64,000 nt of DNA from Rhodococcus spelaei (GCF_006704125.1 NZ_VIGH01000002.1:496001-560000); one strand, 5' to 3'; counted from the first letter of the stretch, positions 14,970-24,878 are shown. Translations and numbers: made by a program. Notes: generated by a model not told the origin, from the sequence alone.

Positions 14970-15100
14970 GGATGAATCCTGCTCGCATGACCCGGGTTCC
15001 GCCACCGATCCACGATCGGCGCGCATGGGCGCCAACCGTTCACTACTGTCGGACGCACCGGGCCGCCGGACATCGGTAGTCCTCGACGAGACGGGCTCAC

Positions 15101-15697
15101 ATGGCATCGATCGATGAACTACTGTCCCAGATTCCCATCAGTCAGATCGCCGCGAAACTCGGCGTCGACGAGGCCACCGCGACCACCGCGGTCAAGTCGG
15201 CGATCCCGACCCTGGTCGGCGGACTCGAGGCGAACGCCCAGGACCCGGCCGGCGCCGCCTCCCTCGAGAACGCGCTCCAGAAGCACTCCGATCCCGCCTT
15301 CCTCGAGGGCGGCGTGGACCTCGACCAGGTCGACGCGGCCGACGGTCAGAAGATCGTCGCCAACGTCTTCGGCGACAGCACGGACCAGGTGGTGAGCGCG
15401 CTCGGCGGCGTCGGCGGCGCGGGCGGCAGCTCGCTGGTGGGCAAGCTGCTGCCGATGCTCGCACCGATCGTGCTGGCCTTCGTCGCGAAGCAGATGTCCG
15501 GCAACAAGGGCGGCGCTGCCGCGACCCAGGCGCAGTCGGGCGGCGGTGGCATCGGCGACCTGCTGGGCGGCCTGCTCGGCGGCGGGCAGTCAGGCGGCGG
15601 CCTCGGCAACGTGCTCGGCGGCCTGCTCGGCGGCGGGCAGTCAGGCGGCGGCCTCGGCGACCTGCTGGGAGGCCTGCTCGGCGGCGGCAAGAAGTAG
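15101..15697 (+). CDS. DUF937 protein with Gly/Leu tandem repeats
   Basis: This 198-residue protein has an N-terminal helical DUF937/YidB-like domain (about residues 1-130) and a C-terminal tail built from 17-residue repeats of the type DLLGGLLGGGQSGGGLG (two full copies and one partial from residue 153). At the DNA level the units are 51 bp, at 15557-15607 and 15608-15658, with a partial copy from 15659. The family function is unknown; the tail is likely flexible or self-associating. Slippage between units could vary its length. A hairpin terminator follows at 15729. Confidence 0.8.
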   Translation: MASIDELLSQIPISQIAAKLGVDEATATTAVKSAIPTLVGGLEANAQDPAGAASLENALQKHSDPAFLEGGVDLDQVDAADGQKIVANVFGDSTDQVVSALGGVGGAGGSSLVGKLLPMLAPIVLAFVAKQMSGNKGGAAATQAQSGGGGIGDLLGGLLGGGQSGGGLGNVLGGLLGGGQSGGGLGDLLGGLLGGGKK

Positions 15698-15728
15698 CAC
15701 GGCCGCTCTACCGACAGTCGGCGTGGAG

Positions 15729-15762
15729 AACGGCGGCGTCCGTGTACTCGGATGCCGCCGTT
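15729..15762 (+). terminator. Terminator after the DUF937 gene
   Basis: AACGGCGGC-g-TCCG pairs with CGGA-t-GCCGCCGTT around a 6-nt loop, 31 bp after the stop codon. Confidence 0.75.
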
Positions 15763-15946
15763 GCGCGATCCGATGCCGGCACGTTGGCGTAACGGATCAC
15801 CCCACCGCCGCGATATCTATGCGGGAATGTGCCCGGAACGCGCAGAAAATTCCCAGCTCGTGACCAATCCGAAGCAATGCCGAACGTGGTTACGGTCCCG
15901 TAGGCTAGGTTGAGCCGATTTTCCGCGGATACATGGAGGCAAGTTA

Positions 15947-16900
15947 ATGGCCAGAGATTTGACCCAGCTGGAGCTGCTGCAGGAGCTGCAGCCCGTGGCC
16001 GAATCCAACCTCAACCGGCACCTTTCCATGGCGAAGGACTGGCACCCCCACGACTACGTCCCGTGGGACGAGGGCCGCAACTTCGCAGCGATGGGCGGCG
16101 AGGACTGGGACCCCGAGCACTCCCGTCTCGATCCGATCGCGAAGGCCGCGATGATCACGAACCTGCTCACCGAGGACAACCTGCCGTCGTACCACCGCGA
16201 GATCGCGGAGAACTTCTCCCGCGACGGCGCCTGGGGCACCTGGGTCGGTCGCTGGACCGCCGAGGAGAACCGCCACGGCATCGTGATGCGGGACTACCTG
16301 ACCGTGACCCGCGGCGTGGACCCGGTGGCCCTCGAAGAGGCCCGGATGATCCACATGACCAACGGCTACTCCTCCCCCGGCGACACCGAGGGCCTGCTGC
16401 ACTCGGTCGCGTACGTGACCTTCCAGGAACTCGCGACCCGCGTCTCGCACCGCAACACCGGCAAGGCCTGCAACGACGACGTCGCGGACCGCATGCTGGC
16501 GCGCATCGCGGCCGACGAGAACCTGCACATGATCTTCTACCGCAACATCTGCGAGGCCGCGCTCGACGTGTCGCCGGACCAGACGATCGCGGCGATCACC
16601 GACGTCGTGACGCACTTCGAGATGCCGGGTGCCGGCATGCCGAACTTCCGCCGCAACGGCGTTCTCATGGCCAAGCACGGCATTTACGACCTGCGCCAGC
16701 ACCTCGAAGAGGTCGTCATGCCGGTGCTGCGCAAGTGGCGCATCTTCGAGCGTGAGGACTTCACCGGCGCGGGCGAGGCCTCACGGGACGCGCTGTCGAC
16801 GTTCCTGGACGACCTCGGCGTGCAGGCGACCAAGTTCGAGGAGCAGCGCGACCGCATGCTCGCGCGCGAGGCCGCGAAGGCGGAGCGCGAGGCGTCCTGA
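15947..16900 (+). CDS. desA: Acyl-ACP desaturase, DesA1/DesA2 type
   Basis: This 317-residue soluble di-iron enzyme introduces double bonds into ACP-bound fatty acids; mycobacterial DesA1/DesA2 act in the mycolic acid pathway. The two metal-binding motifs are intact: EENRH at residues 106-110 and DENLH at 190-194, with a further Glu near 76 (LLTEDNLP). The start ATG follows GGAGG. In M. tuberculosis desA1 (Rv0824c) is likewise next to a dus gene (Rv0823c), supporting orthology. A strong terminator at 16915 separates it from dus, so it is its own transcript. Confidence 0.93.
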   Translation: MARDLTQLELLQELQPVAESNLNRHLSMAKDWHPHDYVPWDEGRNFAAMGGEDWDPEHSRLDPIAKAAMITNLLTEDNLPSYHREIAENFSRDGAWGTWVGRWTAEENRHGIVMRDYLTVTRGVDPVALEEARMIHMTNGYSSPGDTEGLLHSVAYVTFQELATRVSHRNTGKACNDDVADRMLARIAADENLHMIFYRNICEAALDVSPDQTIAAITDVVTHFEMPGAGMPNFRRNGVLMAKHGIYDLRQHLEEVVMPVLRKWRIFEREDFTGAGEASRDALSTFLDDLGVQATKFEEQRDRMLAREAAKAEREAS

Positions 16901-16914
16901 GGGAAGCACGTATT

Positions 16915-16949
16915 CTGTGCCCGGTACCGAACTTCGGTACCGGGCACAG
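16915..16949 (+). terminator. Terminator of desA
   Basis: A perfect inverted repeat, CTGTGCCCGGTACCGAA and complement around a single base, lies 14 bp after desA and is followed by TCATTT. It sits only 17 bp before the dus start. Confidence 0.88.
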
Positions 16950-16966
16950 TCATTTCCGAGGTATCG

Positions 16967-18124
16967 ATGTCAACTCCCACCGCTCAGCACCTGCGCATCG
17001 GCTCGCTGGAGCTACATAGCCCCGTCGTGCTCGCCCCGATGGCGGGCATCACGAACGTGGCCTTCCGCACCCTCTGCCGCGAGCTCGAGCTCGAACGGTC
17101 GGGCAGCACGTCGGGCCTGTACGTGTGCGAGATGGTGACCGCGCGGGCCCTCGTCGAGCGGCAGCCCGCCACCCTGCACATGACCACCTTCGGGCCCACC
17201 GAGTCGCCGCGGTCGCTGCAGCTCTACACCGTCGACCCGGACACCACCTACGCGGCGGCCAAGATGATCGTCGACGAGAACATGGCCGACCACATCGACA
17301 TGAACTTCGGCTGCCCGGTGCCGAAGGTCACGAGCAAGGGCGGCGGCGCCGCACTGCCGTACAAGCGCACCCTCTTCGGCCGGATCGTCGCGGCCGCGGT
17401 CAAGGCCACCGAGGGCACCGACATCCCGGTGACCGTGAAGTTCCGCGTCGGCATCGACGACGAGCACCACACCCACCTCGACGCCGGCCGGATCGCCGCC
17501 GGCGAGGGCGCCGCGGCGGTCGCGCTGCACGCCCGGACCGCCGCGCAGCGCTACTCCGGAACCGCCGACTGGGGCGAGATCGCCCGACTCAAGGACCACG
17601 TCACCGACGTCCCCGTGCTCGGCAACGGCGACATCTTCGCCGCCGAGGACGCGGTGCGGATGATGGCCGAAACCGGCTGCGACGGCGTCGTGGTCGGTCG
17701 CGGCTGCCTCGGCCGACCGTGGCTGTTCGCCGAGCTCAGCGCGGCCCTGAACGGAACGCCGGAGCCCACGCCGCCGACTCTCGGCGAGGTCGCCACGATC
17801 ATCCGCAGGCACGCCGAACTGCTCGCCGCCCACCACGGCGAGGACAAGGGCCTGCGCGAGCTCCGCAAGCACGTCGCCTGGTACCTGCGCGGCTTCCCGG
17901 CCGGCTCCGACATGCGGGTGGCGATGGCGATGGTGTCCACGCTCGACGAACTGGACGGGCTGCTCGTCCAGCTCCCCCCCGATGTGCCGTTCCCCAAGGA
18001 CGCCGAGGGACCGCGCGGCAGGCAGGGGTCGCCCGGCAAGGTCTCCCTGCCCGAGGGCTGGCTCGACGACCCCGAGGACTGCCTCGTTCCGGCAGGCGCC
18101 GATCTCATGCATTCCGGCGGCTGA
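16967..18124 (+). CDS. dus: tRNA-dihydrouridine synthase (DusB-like)
   Basis: This 385-residue FMN enzyme reduces uridines in the tRNA D loop. The TIM barrel begins VVLAPMAGITN; the active-site cysteine is Cys116 in MNFGCPVPKVTSKGGGAAL; FMN-binding motifs VVVGRGCLGRPW and GNGDIF follow. The C-terminal helical domain ends after a short Gly/Pro-rich region (about residues 340-350), somewhat longer than the E. coli enzyme but usual for actinobacteria. It corresponds to M. tuberculosis Rv0823c by position beside desA and the LCP gene. Confidence 0.94.
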   Translation: MSTPTAQHLRIGSLELHSPVVLAPMAGITNVAFRTLCRELELERSGSTSGLYVCEMVTARALVERQPATLHMTTFGPTESPRSLQLYTVDPDTTYAAAKMIVDENMADHIDMNFGCPVPKVTSKGGGAALPYKRTLFGRIVAAAVKATEGTDIPVTVKFRVGIDDEHHTHLDAGRIAAGEGAAAVALHARTAAQRYSGTADWGEIARLKDHVTDVPVLGNGDIFAAEDAVRMMAETGCDGVVVGRGCLGRPWLFAELSAALNGTPEPTPPTLGEVATIIRRHAELLAAHHGEDKGLRELRKHVAWYLRGFPAGSDMRVAMAMVSTLDELDGLLVQLPPDVPFPKDAEGPRGRQGSPGKVSLPEGWLDDPEDCLVPAGADLMHSGG

Positions 18125-18228
18125 CCAGCCACGATCGGACCCGACTGGATCACACAGGTCCGGTAAGTATCATGTGGGAACCGTCCGGCGTCGGCGGTGG
18201 TGATTACGCGAGAGGTGAGGGTCTGTAG

Positions 18229-20013
18229 GTGGGCGACGATCACGGTCCGGGCCCCGCGCCCGAGGGTCGCGCCCCGTGGGAGAGGCCCATCTCCCATGTG
18301 AGCCGTCCCATCCCGCAGGTTCCCCGCCAGAACCCGCCGCCCCGGAACCCGCCACAACCCCCGCCACCCCCCGAACCCGAACCCGAGCCGAAGCCGACGG
18401 GCTGGATGTACCGGGCCGAGCCGGAGGTCGTGTCGCCTGCGGACGACGCGGCGCCGGCCCTGACCCGGCTGGTCGCCAGCAAGCGCCGCAAGCAGAAACG
18501 CCTGCGCGTGATCGGTCGCAGCGCGGTCGCGATGGTCGCCGTGCTGGCCCTCGTCCTCACCGGCGTCGTGTGGGGGTACCTGCGCGCGACCGACAACGGC
18601 TTCCTGCAGGTCGCCGCCCTCGACCCCGACAGCACCGACGTCGTCGACCCCGGCGGCCAGTACGGTGACGAGACCTACCTGATCGTCGGCACCGACAGCC
18701 GGGCGGGCGCCAACGGTGGCGTCGGAGCCGGGTCCGTCGCCGACGCCGAGGGGTCCCGATCGGACACGGTCATCCTGGTCAACGTCCCAGCGAACCGCAG
18801 TCGCGTCGTCGCGGTGTCGTTCCCCCGCGACCTGGACATCGTCCGCCCGAGCTGCCAGGCCTGGGACAACGACAAGGGCGAGTACACCAGCGAGATCAAC
18901 CCGGGCGCCGACAACGACAAGCTGAACTCGGCATACGCCTTCGGCGGTCCGAAATGCCTGGTCAAGGTGATCCAGAAGATGTCGGGTCTGAAGATCGGCC
19001 ATTTCATCGGCATGGACTTCTCCGGCTTCGAGTCGATGGTCGACCAGGTCGGCGGTGTCCAGGTGTGCGTCAACGCGCCGCTGATCGACGACGAACTCGG
19101 CACCGTGTTGGCGACCGCCGGCAAGCAGACCGTCAACGGCGCCACCGCACTGAACTACGTCCGCGCCCGCAAGGTCGAGGCCGAGGGCAACGGCGACTAC
19201 GGCCGCATCAAGCGCCAGCAGATGTTCCTGTCCTCGTTGCTGCGGTCGGCCCTGTCGAACAAGGTGCTCTTCGACCCGGGCAAGCTCAACGGGTTCATCA
19301 ACGCCTTCACCCGGGACACCTTCGTCCAGAACGTCGACACGAAGTCGCTGGTGACCCTCGGTCGCTCGCTGCAGAAGGTCGACGCGGGGGCCGTCACCTT
19401 CCTCACCGTCCCCACCGCAGGCACCAACGAGCTCGGCAACGAGATCCCCCGCCTCGAGGACATCCACTCGATCTTCCAGGCGATCATCGACGACGAGCCG
19501 CTGCCCGGCGAGTCCCGCAAGGCCGACGCCGCGAAGGCGTCGACGACGAGCACTCCCCCCACCGCGGTCACACCCGCGCCGGCGCCGAGCCTGCTCGCAC
19601 TGTCCCCCGCGAGGGTGTCGATACAGGTCTCGAACGCATCCGGAGTGACCGGTGTGGCGGCCCAGGCGGCCAGTTCGCTCGGTGCGCACGGCTTCCAGAT
19701 CTACAGCGTCGGCAACTACACCGGCATCAGCGGCGCCACCCTGGTTCGCTACGGACCAGGTCAGGAGGCGGAGGCCGCGACCGTGGCCGCCGCGATTCCC
19801 GGCGCACTGCTACAGGAGACCTCGGACCTCGGCGCCATCGTCGACGTCGTCCTCGGGTCGGGCTTCTCCGGGAAGGTCAGCACGCCGCCGACGGTCGGCA
19901 GTGCGCTGCACCCGACCGTCGCGCCGAAGTCCACGGTCGTCTCGGGCACCACGATCGAGGAGCTCCCGCCGGACCTGTCGTTCACGAACGCGGCCGACGA
20001 TTCTTGCGCATAG
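18229..20013 (+). CDS. LytR-CpsA-Psr (LCP) family cell-wall ligase
   Basis: This is a 594-residue membrane-anchored protein. Residues 1-95 form a proline-rich cytoplasmic segment, and a single transmembrane helix lies at about 98-118. The LCP catalytic domain runs from about 143 to 345, with DSRAG, the arginine-bearing SFPRDLDI, and SGFESMVDQVGGV. A LytR_C domain begins near 463 (RVSIQVSNASGVTG). LCP enzymes attach arabinogalactan or other polymers to peptidoglycan. The GTG start at 18229 gives the full-length protein. It corresponds to Rv0822c by context (dus before, phoU after). Confidence 0.92.
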   Translation: MGDDHGPGPAPEGRAPWERPISHVSRPIPQVPRQNPPPRNPPQPPPPPEPEPEPKPTGWMYRAEPEVVSPADDAAPALTRLVASKRRKQKRLRVIGRSAVAMVAVLALVLTGVVWGYLRATDNGFLQVAALDPDSTDVVDPGGQYGDETYLIVGTDSRAGANGGVGAGSVADAEGSRSDTVILVNVPANRSRVVAVSFPRDLDIVRPSCQAWDNDKGEYTSEINPGADNDKLNSAYAFGGPKCLVKVIQKMSGLKIGHFIGMDFSGFESMVDQVGGVQVCVNAPLIDDELGTVLATAGKQTVNGATALNYVRARKVEAEGNGDYGRIKRQQMFLSSLLRSALSNKVLFDPGKLNGFINAFTRDTFVQNVDTKSLVTLGRSLQKVDAGAVTFLTVPTAGTNELGNEIPRLEDIHSIFQAIIDDEPLPGESRKADAAKASTTSTPPTAVTPAPAPSLLALSPARVSIQVSNASGVTGVAAQAASSLGAHGFQIYSVGNYTGISGATLVRYGPGQEAEAATVAAAIPGALLQETSDLGAIVDVVLGSGFSGKVSTPPTVGSALHPTVAPKSTVVSGTTIEELPPDLSFTNAADDSCA

Positions 20014-20095
20014 CGCCCTGACGTGCAGTGTCATTCATTCGATGTTCACCTCGTGATCGTGACTTGGTTCCTGGCAGGAACTAGGCTGTGACCTC

Positions 20096-20770
20096 ATGCG
20101 CGTGGCTTACAACGAACAGATGACCGAACTCGCCGACATGCTCGGCGAGATGGCGGGCCTCGCGGGAACGGCAATGGAGCGGGCGACCCAGTCGCTGCTG
20201 CAGGCAGACCTCCCGCTGGCCGAGCAGGTCATCAGCGATCACGACCAGATCACCGAACTCAGCGTCTCCTGCGAGGAGCGGGCCTTCGCCCTGCTCGCGC
20301 TGCAGGCCCCTGTCGCCGGTGACCTGCGGTCGGTGGTCAGCGGCATCCAGATCGTCTCCGACATCGACCGGATGGGCGCCCTGGCGCTGCACGTCGCCAA
20401 GATTGCGCGCCGGCGACATCCGAACCACGTACTGCCGGAGGAGGTCAACGGTTACTTCGCGGAGATGGGACGGCTGGCGGTCGCGCTCGGCGCCGGCGCC
20501 AAGGAGGTGCTCGAGACCCGCGACCCCGAGCGCGCCGCCAAGCTCCGCGAAGAAGACGACGCGATGGACGACCTGCACCGTCACCTGTTCACGGTGCTGA
20601 TGGACCGCGAGTGGAAGCACGGCGTCGCCGCGGCCGTCGACGTGACGTTGCTGGGACGGTTCTACGAGCGCTTCGCCGACCACGCCGTCGAGGTGGCCCG
20701 CCGGGTCATCTTCCTGGTCACCGGCAAGATGCCGGTCGATCCGGACGAGACCACCGAACCGCAGGCCTGA
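20096..20770 (+). CDS. phoU: Phosphate signalling regulator PhoU (PhoY2-like)
   Basis: This 224-residue protein is made of two similar three-helix PhoU units; each carries the metal-cluster-type motif (E/D)xxxD, for example [10 protein letters not shown] and [12 protein letters not shown]. It mediates the inhibitory signal from the Pst transporter to the sensor kinase of the phosphate two-component system. It is convergent with pstSCAB, whose last gene ends 150 bp away. The -10-like TAGGCT (20082-20087) lies 8 nt before the ATG and no Shine-Dalgarno is visible, so the transcript may be leaderless or nearly so. Confidence 0.94.
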   Translation: MRVAYNEQMTELADMLGEMAGLAGTAMERATQSLLQADLPLAEQVISDHDQITELSVSCEERAFALLALQAPVAGDLRSVVSGIQIVSDIDRMGALALHVAKIARRRHPNHVLPEEVNGYFAEMGRLAVALGAGAKEVLETRDPERAAKLREEDDAMDDLHRHLFTVLMDREWKHGVAAAVDVTLLGRFYERFADHAVEVARRVIFLVTGKMPVDPDETTEPQA

Positions 20771-20784
20771 CCCTTCCGACCAGC

Positions 20785-20815
20785 GACGCCCCGACCGGAA
20801 TCCGGTCGGGGCGTC
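20785..20815 (+). terminator. Terminator of phoU
   Basis: A perfect 14-bp stem (GACGCCCCGACCGG) with a 3-nt loop, followed by TTCGT, lies 15 bp after the phoU stop. Confidence 0.88.
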
Positions 20816-20842
20816 TTCGTCACCGGGGCGCTTCCGCGACGT

Positions 20843-20899
20843 CGAACGGGCGGTTGCCGGAGCATCGCCCGAGAGCGAGACCCGACAACCGCCCGTTCG
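20843..20899 (-). terminator. Terminator of the pst operon
   Basis: The 14-bp exact arms CGAACGGGCGGTTG and complement flank a 29-nt loop, 21 bp beyond pstB. The loop is long for a terminator, but position between convergent genes supports that role. Confidence 0.65.
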
Positions 20900-20919
20900 G
20901 CGATGTCAGCGTTGCGGGG

Positions 20920-21696
20920 TTACCCGAAGCGGCCGGAGATGTAGTCCTCGGTGGCCTTCTGCGTCGGGTTGGAGAAGATCTTCTCGGTGTCGTCGATCTC
21001 GACGAGCCGGCCCGGCTTGCCGGTGGCCTCGAGGTTGAAGAAGGCGGTCTGGTCGCTCACGCGGGCCGCCTGCTGCATGTTGTGGGTGACGATCACGATG
21101 GTGAAGTCCTTCTTCAGCTCCGTGATCAGGTCCTCGATCGCCAGCGTGGAGATCGGGTCCAGGGCCGAGCACGGCTCGTCCATCAGCAGCACGTCGGGCG
21201 AGACCGCGATCGCGCGGGCGATGCACAGTCGCTGCTGCTGGCCGCCGGACAGTCCGCCGCCGGGCTTGTCGAGACGGTCCTTGACCTCGTTCCACAGGTT
21301 CGCGCCGCGCAACGACCGCTCGGCGATCTCGTCGAGCTCCTTCTTGTTGCGCACCCCCTGCAACTTCAGGCCGGCCACGACGTTGTCGCGAATGGACATG
21401 GTGGGGAACGGGTTCGGGCGCTGGAAAACCATGCCGATGGTGCGGCGCACGCCGACCGGGTCCACCTGCGAGCCGTAGATGTCCTCGCCGTCGAGCAGGA
21501 TCGCGCCCTCGACGCGGGCACCGGGGGTCACCTCGTGCATGCGATTGAGTGAGCGCAGCACCGTGGACTTGCCGCAACCGGACGGGCCGATGAAGGCGGT
21601 CACGTTGCGAGGGGGAACGGACAGGCCGACGTCCGCGACGGCGTGGAACTTGCCGTAGAAGATGTTGACGTCCTTGAGGTCAAGACGCTTGGCCAT
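20920..21696 (-). CDS. pstB: Phosphate ABC transporter ATPase PstB
   Basis: This 258-residue ATPase energises high-affinity phosphate uptake. Walker A GPSGCGKS is at residues 37-44, the ABC signature LSGGQQQR near 154, Walker B LLMDEP near 176, and the switch His in [10 protein letters not shown]. It begins [15 protein letters not shown], typical of PstB. It is last in the pstS-pstC-pstA-pstB operon, after a 44-bp gap from pstA with its own ribosome site, and convergent with phoU. Confidence 0.97.
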   Translation of the reverse strand: MAKRLDLKDVNIFYGKFHAVADVGLSVPPRNVTAFIGPSGCGKSTVLRSLNRMHEVTPGARVEGAILLDGEDIYGSQVDPVGVRRTIGMVFQRPNPFPTMSIRDNVVAGLKLQGVRNKKELDEIAERSLRGANLWNEVKDRLDKPGGGLSGGQQQRLCIARAIAVSPDVLLMDEPCSALDPISTLAIEDLITELKKDFTIVIVTHNMQQAARVSDQTAFFNLEATGKPGRLVEIDDTEKIFSNPTQKATEDYISGRFG

Positions 21697-21740
21697 GGTG
21701 GCTCCCTCGAGATTGGGTGAAAACTGACACGGTCATCGGG

Positions 21741-22646
21741 TCACTTGCTCCGGACCCGGGACAGGTGGCCGATAGCCTTCGCGGCGATGTTGAGCACCGC
21801 GATCAACAGGATCAGGGTCAGCGCCGCGCCCCAGATCCGGTCGGTGCCGGCCTGGGTGGGGTTGTTCATCTCGGCGACCATCACGCCGGGCAGAGAACCC
21901 ATCTCCCCGCCGAACATGTCGAAGTTGATGAACGACGCGTAGCCGACCAGGATCAGCAGCGGCGCGGTCTCGCCGAGCACGCGGGCCAGCGCCAGCATGA
22001 CTCCGGTGATGATGCCGGGCAGCGCAGTGGGGACCACGATCCGCATGATCGTCTTCCACTTCGGCACGCCCAGCGCGTACGACGCCTCGCGCAGGTCCTG
22101 CGGCACGATCCGCAGCATCTCCTCGGTGCTGCGGATGACGACCGGCACCATCAGCAGCACGAGCGCCAACGACACCGCGAACGCGGACTTCGGGAACCCG
22201 AACGTCGCGATCCAGAGCGCGTAGATGAACAGCGCCGCCACGATCGACGGGACGCCGCTGAGGATGTCGACCATGAAGGTGGTCAGCTTGCCGAGCCGCG
22301 AGCCCTGCGCGTACTCGACCAGGTACACCGCGACGAAAAGGCCGAGCGGGATGGACAGGGCGGCGCACACCAGTCCCTGGAGCAGGGTGCCGATCAACGC
22401 GTGATAGATGCCGCCGCCGGACGCGGACGCCGACAGCCCGTTCATCGAGTTGGTGAACCAGGTCGGGCTGGTCAGTGCGGGAAGACCCTTGCGGATCACC
22501 GTGAAGAGCACCCACACCAGCGGGATCAGTGCAATGACCACCGACGCGGTGACGAGCACCCGGGCGACGATGTCGCTGACCCGGCGTCGGCCGCTCACCG
22601 ACTGGAAGGTGGGCTTCTTGACCGGGCGGTCGAGAGTCGCCGTCAT
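21741..22646 (-). CDS. pstA: Phosphate ABC transporter permease PstA
   Basis: This 301-residue inner-membrane permease has six hydrophobic helices and the binding-protein-dependent transport EAA loop near residue 200 (EASYALGVPKWKTIMRIVVPTALPGI). It pairs with PstC to form the phosphate channel. The start ATG 22646 lies one base from the pstC stop, implying coupled expression. Confidence 0.96.
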   Translation of the reverse strand: MTATLDRPVKKPTFQSVSGRRRVSDIVARVLVTASVVIALIPLVWVLFTVIRKGLPALTSPTWFTNSMNGLSASASGGGIYHALIGTLLQGLVCAALSIPLGLFVAVYLVEYAQGSRLGKLTTFMVDILSGVPSIVAALFIYALWIATFGFPKSAFAVSLALVLLMVPVVIRSTEEMLRIVPQDLREASYALGVPKWKTIMRIVVPTALPGIITGVMLALARVLGETAPLLILVGYASFINFDMFGGEMGSLPGVMVAEMNNPTQAGTDRIWGAALTLILLIAVLNIAAKAIGHLSRVRSK

Positions 22647-22647
22647 G

Positions 22648-23697
22648 TCAGTCCTTCTTTCCGGCGATGGCGGCGCGAGCGCCGGCGTTGACCACGAAGG
22701 TCAGCACGAACAGCACCAGTCCGGCCGCGATGTAGGCGCCGGCCTGAATGTCGTTGTTGAACTCGGCGTAACCCAGGGCAATCTTCGAGGCGAGGGTGGA
22801 GCCGGTGTCGAACAGCGATCCCGAGAAGTCCTTCGTCGTGGTGCGCAGGATCATGTACAGGGCCATCGTCTCGCCGAGCGCGCGGCCGAGGCCGAGCATC
22901 GAGCCGCTGACGTAGCCGGACTTGCCGAACGGGATGACGGTGGTCTTCACGACCTCCCACTTGGTGGCGCCGAGCGCCAGCGCCGCCTCGATGTGCGCGG
23001 TCGGGGTCTGGGTGAACACCTCGCGGGTCACCGCGGTGATCACCGGAAGGATCATCACCGCGAGCACGATGCCCGCGGTGAAGATGGTGCCGCCGCCCCG
23101 CACCGAGCCGGAACCCGTCGCGAACAGCGGAATCCAGGCCAGGTTCTCGTTGAGCCACACGGCCAGCGGCCGAATCGCGGGAGCAAAGATCAGCATCCCC
23201 CACAGGCCGTAGACGATGGACGGCACCGCGGCGAGCAGGTCGATCACGTAGGCCAGCGGTTTGGCGAGCCGCTTCGGCGAGTACTGGGTGAGGAAGATCG
23301 CGATGCCCAGCGCCACCGGCATGGCCAGCACCAGCGCGAACACCGACACCATCACGGTCACCAGGAACAGGTCCAGGACGCCGAACGCCATGTGGTTGAT
23401 GTCGGTGGTGACCCACTTGGTACTGGTGAGGAAGTTGACCTCATTGCGTGAGAGCGCAGGGACGGCCCGCCAGATCAGGAAGGCCCCGATCGCCCCGATC
23501 AGCACCGTGACGAACACCGCGGACCCGGTCGTCAGCGTCGTGAAGATCCGGTCGGCCGGTCGGGTGACCGTCCTCGCGGGGGCTGCGGGTGAGGAAGTGA
23601 TCGGTGCCTCCGGTGCTCCGAGCGGCCCGCCCGCCCCGACCCCGGGGTCACCGGGGCCGGGTGCGGGAGGCGCCGATTGGGTGGGCGCGTCGCTCAT
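22648..23697 (-). CDS. pstC: Phosphate ABC transporter permease PstC
   Basis: This 349-residue permease starts with a Pro/Ala-rich cytoplasmic stretch of about 50 residues, common in actinobacterial PstC, then six transmembrane helices and the EAA loop (EAALALGATKWEVVKTTVIPFGKSG). I prefer ATG 23697 to a TTG four codons upstream. It lies 56 bp after pstS and is followed immediately by pstA. Confidence 0.95.
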   Translation of the reverse strand: MSDAPTQSAPPAPGPGDPGVGAGGPLGAPEAPITSSPAAPARTVTRPADRIFTTLTTGSAVFVTVLIGAIGAFLIWRAVPALSRNEVNFLTSTKWVTTDINHMAFGVLDLFLVTVMVSVFALVLAMPVALGIAIFLTQYSPKRLAKPLAYVIDLLAAVPSIVYGLWGMLIFAPAIRPLAVWLNENLAWIPLFATGSGSVRGGGTIFTAGIVLAVMILPVITAVTREVFTQTPTAHIEAALALGATKWEVVKTTVIPFGKSGYVSGSMLGLGRALGETMALYMILRTTTKDFSGSLFDTGSTLASKIALGYAEFNNDIQAGAYIAAGLVLFVLTFVVNAGARAAIAGKKD

Positions 23698-23753
23698 CTG
23701 CGCTCGCAATCTTGTAGGTCTGAATATAGAGCGGTTGGTTCGAGCGGGGACAC

Positions 23754-24878
23754 TCAGCCGATCGCGGAGATCGACGCGTTCAGCTTGTCCTTGACGGTGC
23801 CGGGCAGCGGGACGTAGCCCTGCGCGGCGAGATCGGCCTGTCCCTCGTTGGCAGCACTGGTCAGGAACGACTTCACGGCCGCCGTGGTGTCGGCGTCGTA
23901 GCCCTTCGAGCAGACGATCTCGTAGGTGGCCAGGACCAGCGGGTACGCGCCGGCCTCGGTGCTCCCGAAGATCGAGTTGAGGTCCAGCGCCAGATCGCCC
24001 GAGTTCTCGTTCTTGAACTTGGCGCCCGCGATCGCCTTGCTCGCCGCGTCGCCGGTCAGCGCGACCGCACCGGAACCGTTGTCGATCTTCGCGGCCTTGA
24101 GCTTGTTCTGGTCCGCGAACGACTTCTCCACGTAAGTGATCGACCCGGGTGCGCCGGCGACGGCCTGCGAGACACCGGCCGAACCCTTGGCACCCTCACC
24201 GACGCCGCCGACGAAGTCGGAGCCCGCGCCCTGGGTCCACGCGCCCTTCGAGGCGGTGGTCAGGTACTGCTGGAAGTTGTCGGTGGTGCCCGAGGAGTCC
24301 GAGCGCACGATCGGGACGATGGCCTCGTCTGGCAGGCTGACGCCGCTGTTCAGCGCGGCGATGGCCGGGTCGTTCCACTTCTTGATGCCGCCGTTGAAGA
24401 TCTTCGCGAGGGTCTCGCCGCCCAGCGTCAGGTTGTCGACGCCGTCGAGGTTGTACGCGATCGCGATCGGCCCGAAGACGAGCGGCAGGTTCCACGCGTC
24501 GTTTCCGGCGCAGCGCGCCTTGGCGGCCGCGGCCTGGTCGCCCTTGATGGCGGAGTCCGAGCCGGCGAAGTCGATCTGCTTGGCGATGAACTGGGTGCGA
24601 CCGTCACCCGAACCGCTGGGGTTGTAGGCGAGCTTGACGCTGTGGCCCTTGTCCTTGCAGACCGCGATGTACGTGGACGTGAAGGCGTCCATCGCGTTCT
24701 TCTGTGCGGAGGAACCAGCGGCCGACAGCGCTTCCTTGCCCTCGCAGGTGGCGGTGGATGCCGCACTGTTGACGGTGGTGCCGCCGGACGCCGAGTTGTT
24801 GTCGCTACCACACGCTGCCAGGGTCATGGCACCGATGGCCACCACACCGAGCACCGCAGCATTGCGCTTGAAGTTCAC
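23754..24878 (-). CDS. pstS: Phosphate-binding lipoprotein PstS
   Basis: This 374-residue extracytoplasmic lipoprotein captures phosphate for PstCAB. The signal peptide ends in the lipobox LAAC, with Cys23 as the lipidation site. Phosphate-contact segments include AGSSAQKNAM, GSGDGRTQF and VRSDSSGTTDNFQQYL. The start is GTG 24878 with GGAGG 7 nt upstream. A two-unit PHO box is found 91 bp upstream (24969-24990), so expression should rise under phosphate limitation. Confidence 0.97.
   Translation of the reverse strand: MNFKRNAAVLGVVAIGAMTLAACGSDNNSASGGTTVNSAASTATCEGKEALSAAGSSAQKNAMDAFTSTYIAVCKDKGHSVKLAYNPSGSGDGRTQFIAKQIDFAGSDSAIKGDQAAAAKARCAGNDAWNLPLVFGPIAIAYNLDGVDNLTLGGETLAKIFNGGIKKWNDPAIAALNSGVSLPDEAIVPIVRSDSSGTTDNFQQYLTTASKGAWTQGAGSDFVGGVGEGAKGSAGVSQAVAGAPGSITYVEKSFADQNKLKAAKIDNGSGAVALTGDAASKAIAGAKFKNENSGDLALDLNSIFGSTEAGAYPLVLATYEIVCSKGYDADTTAAVKSFLTSAANEGQADLAAQGYVPLPGTVKDKLNASISAIG

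Noticed and set aside
21717-23794. Long plus-strand ORFs (297-347 codons) antisense to pstA and pstC
   Set aside because: They are Gln/His/Arg-rich translations of the opposite strand of real permease genes, without family motifs or ribosome sites; typical of high-GC shadows.
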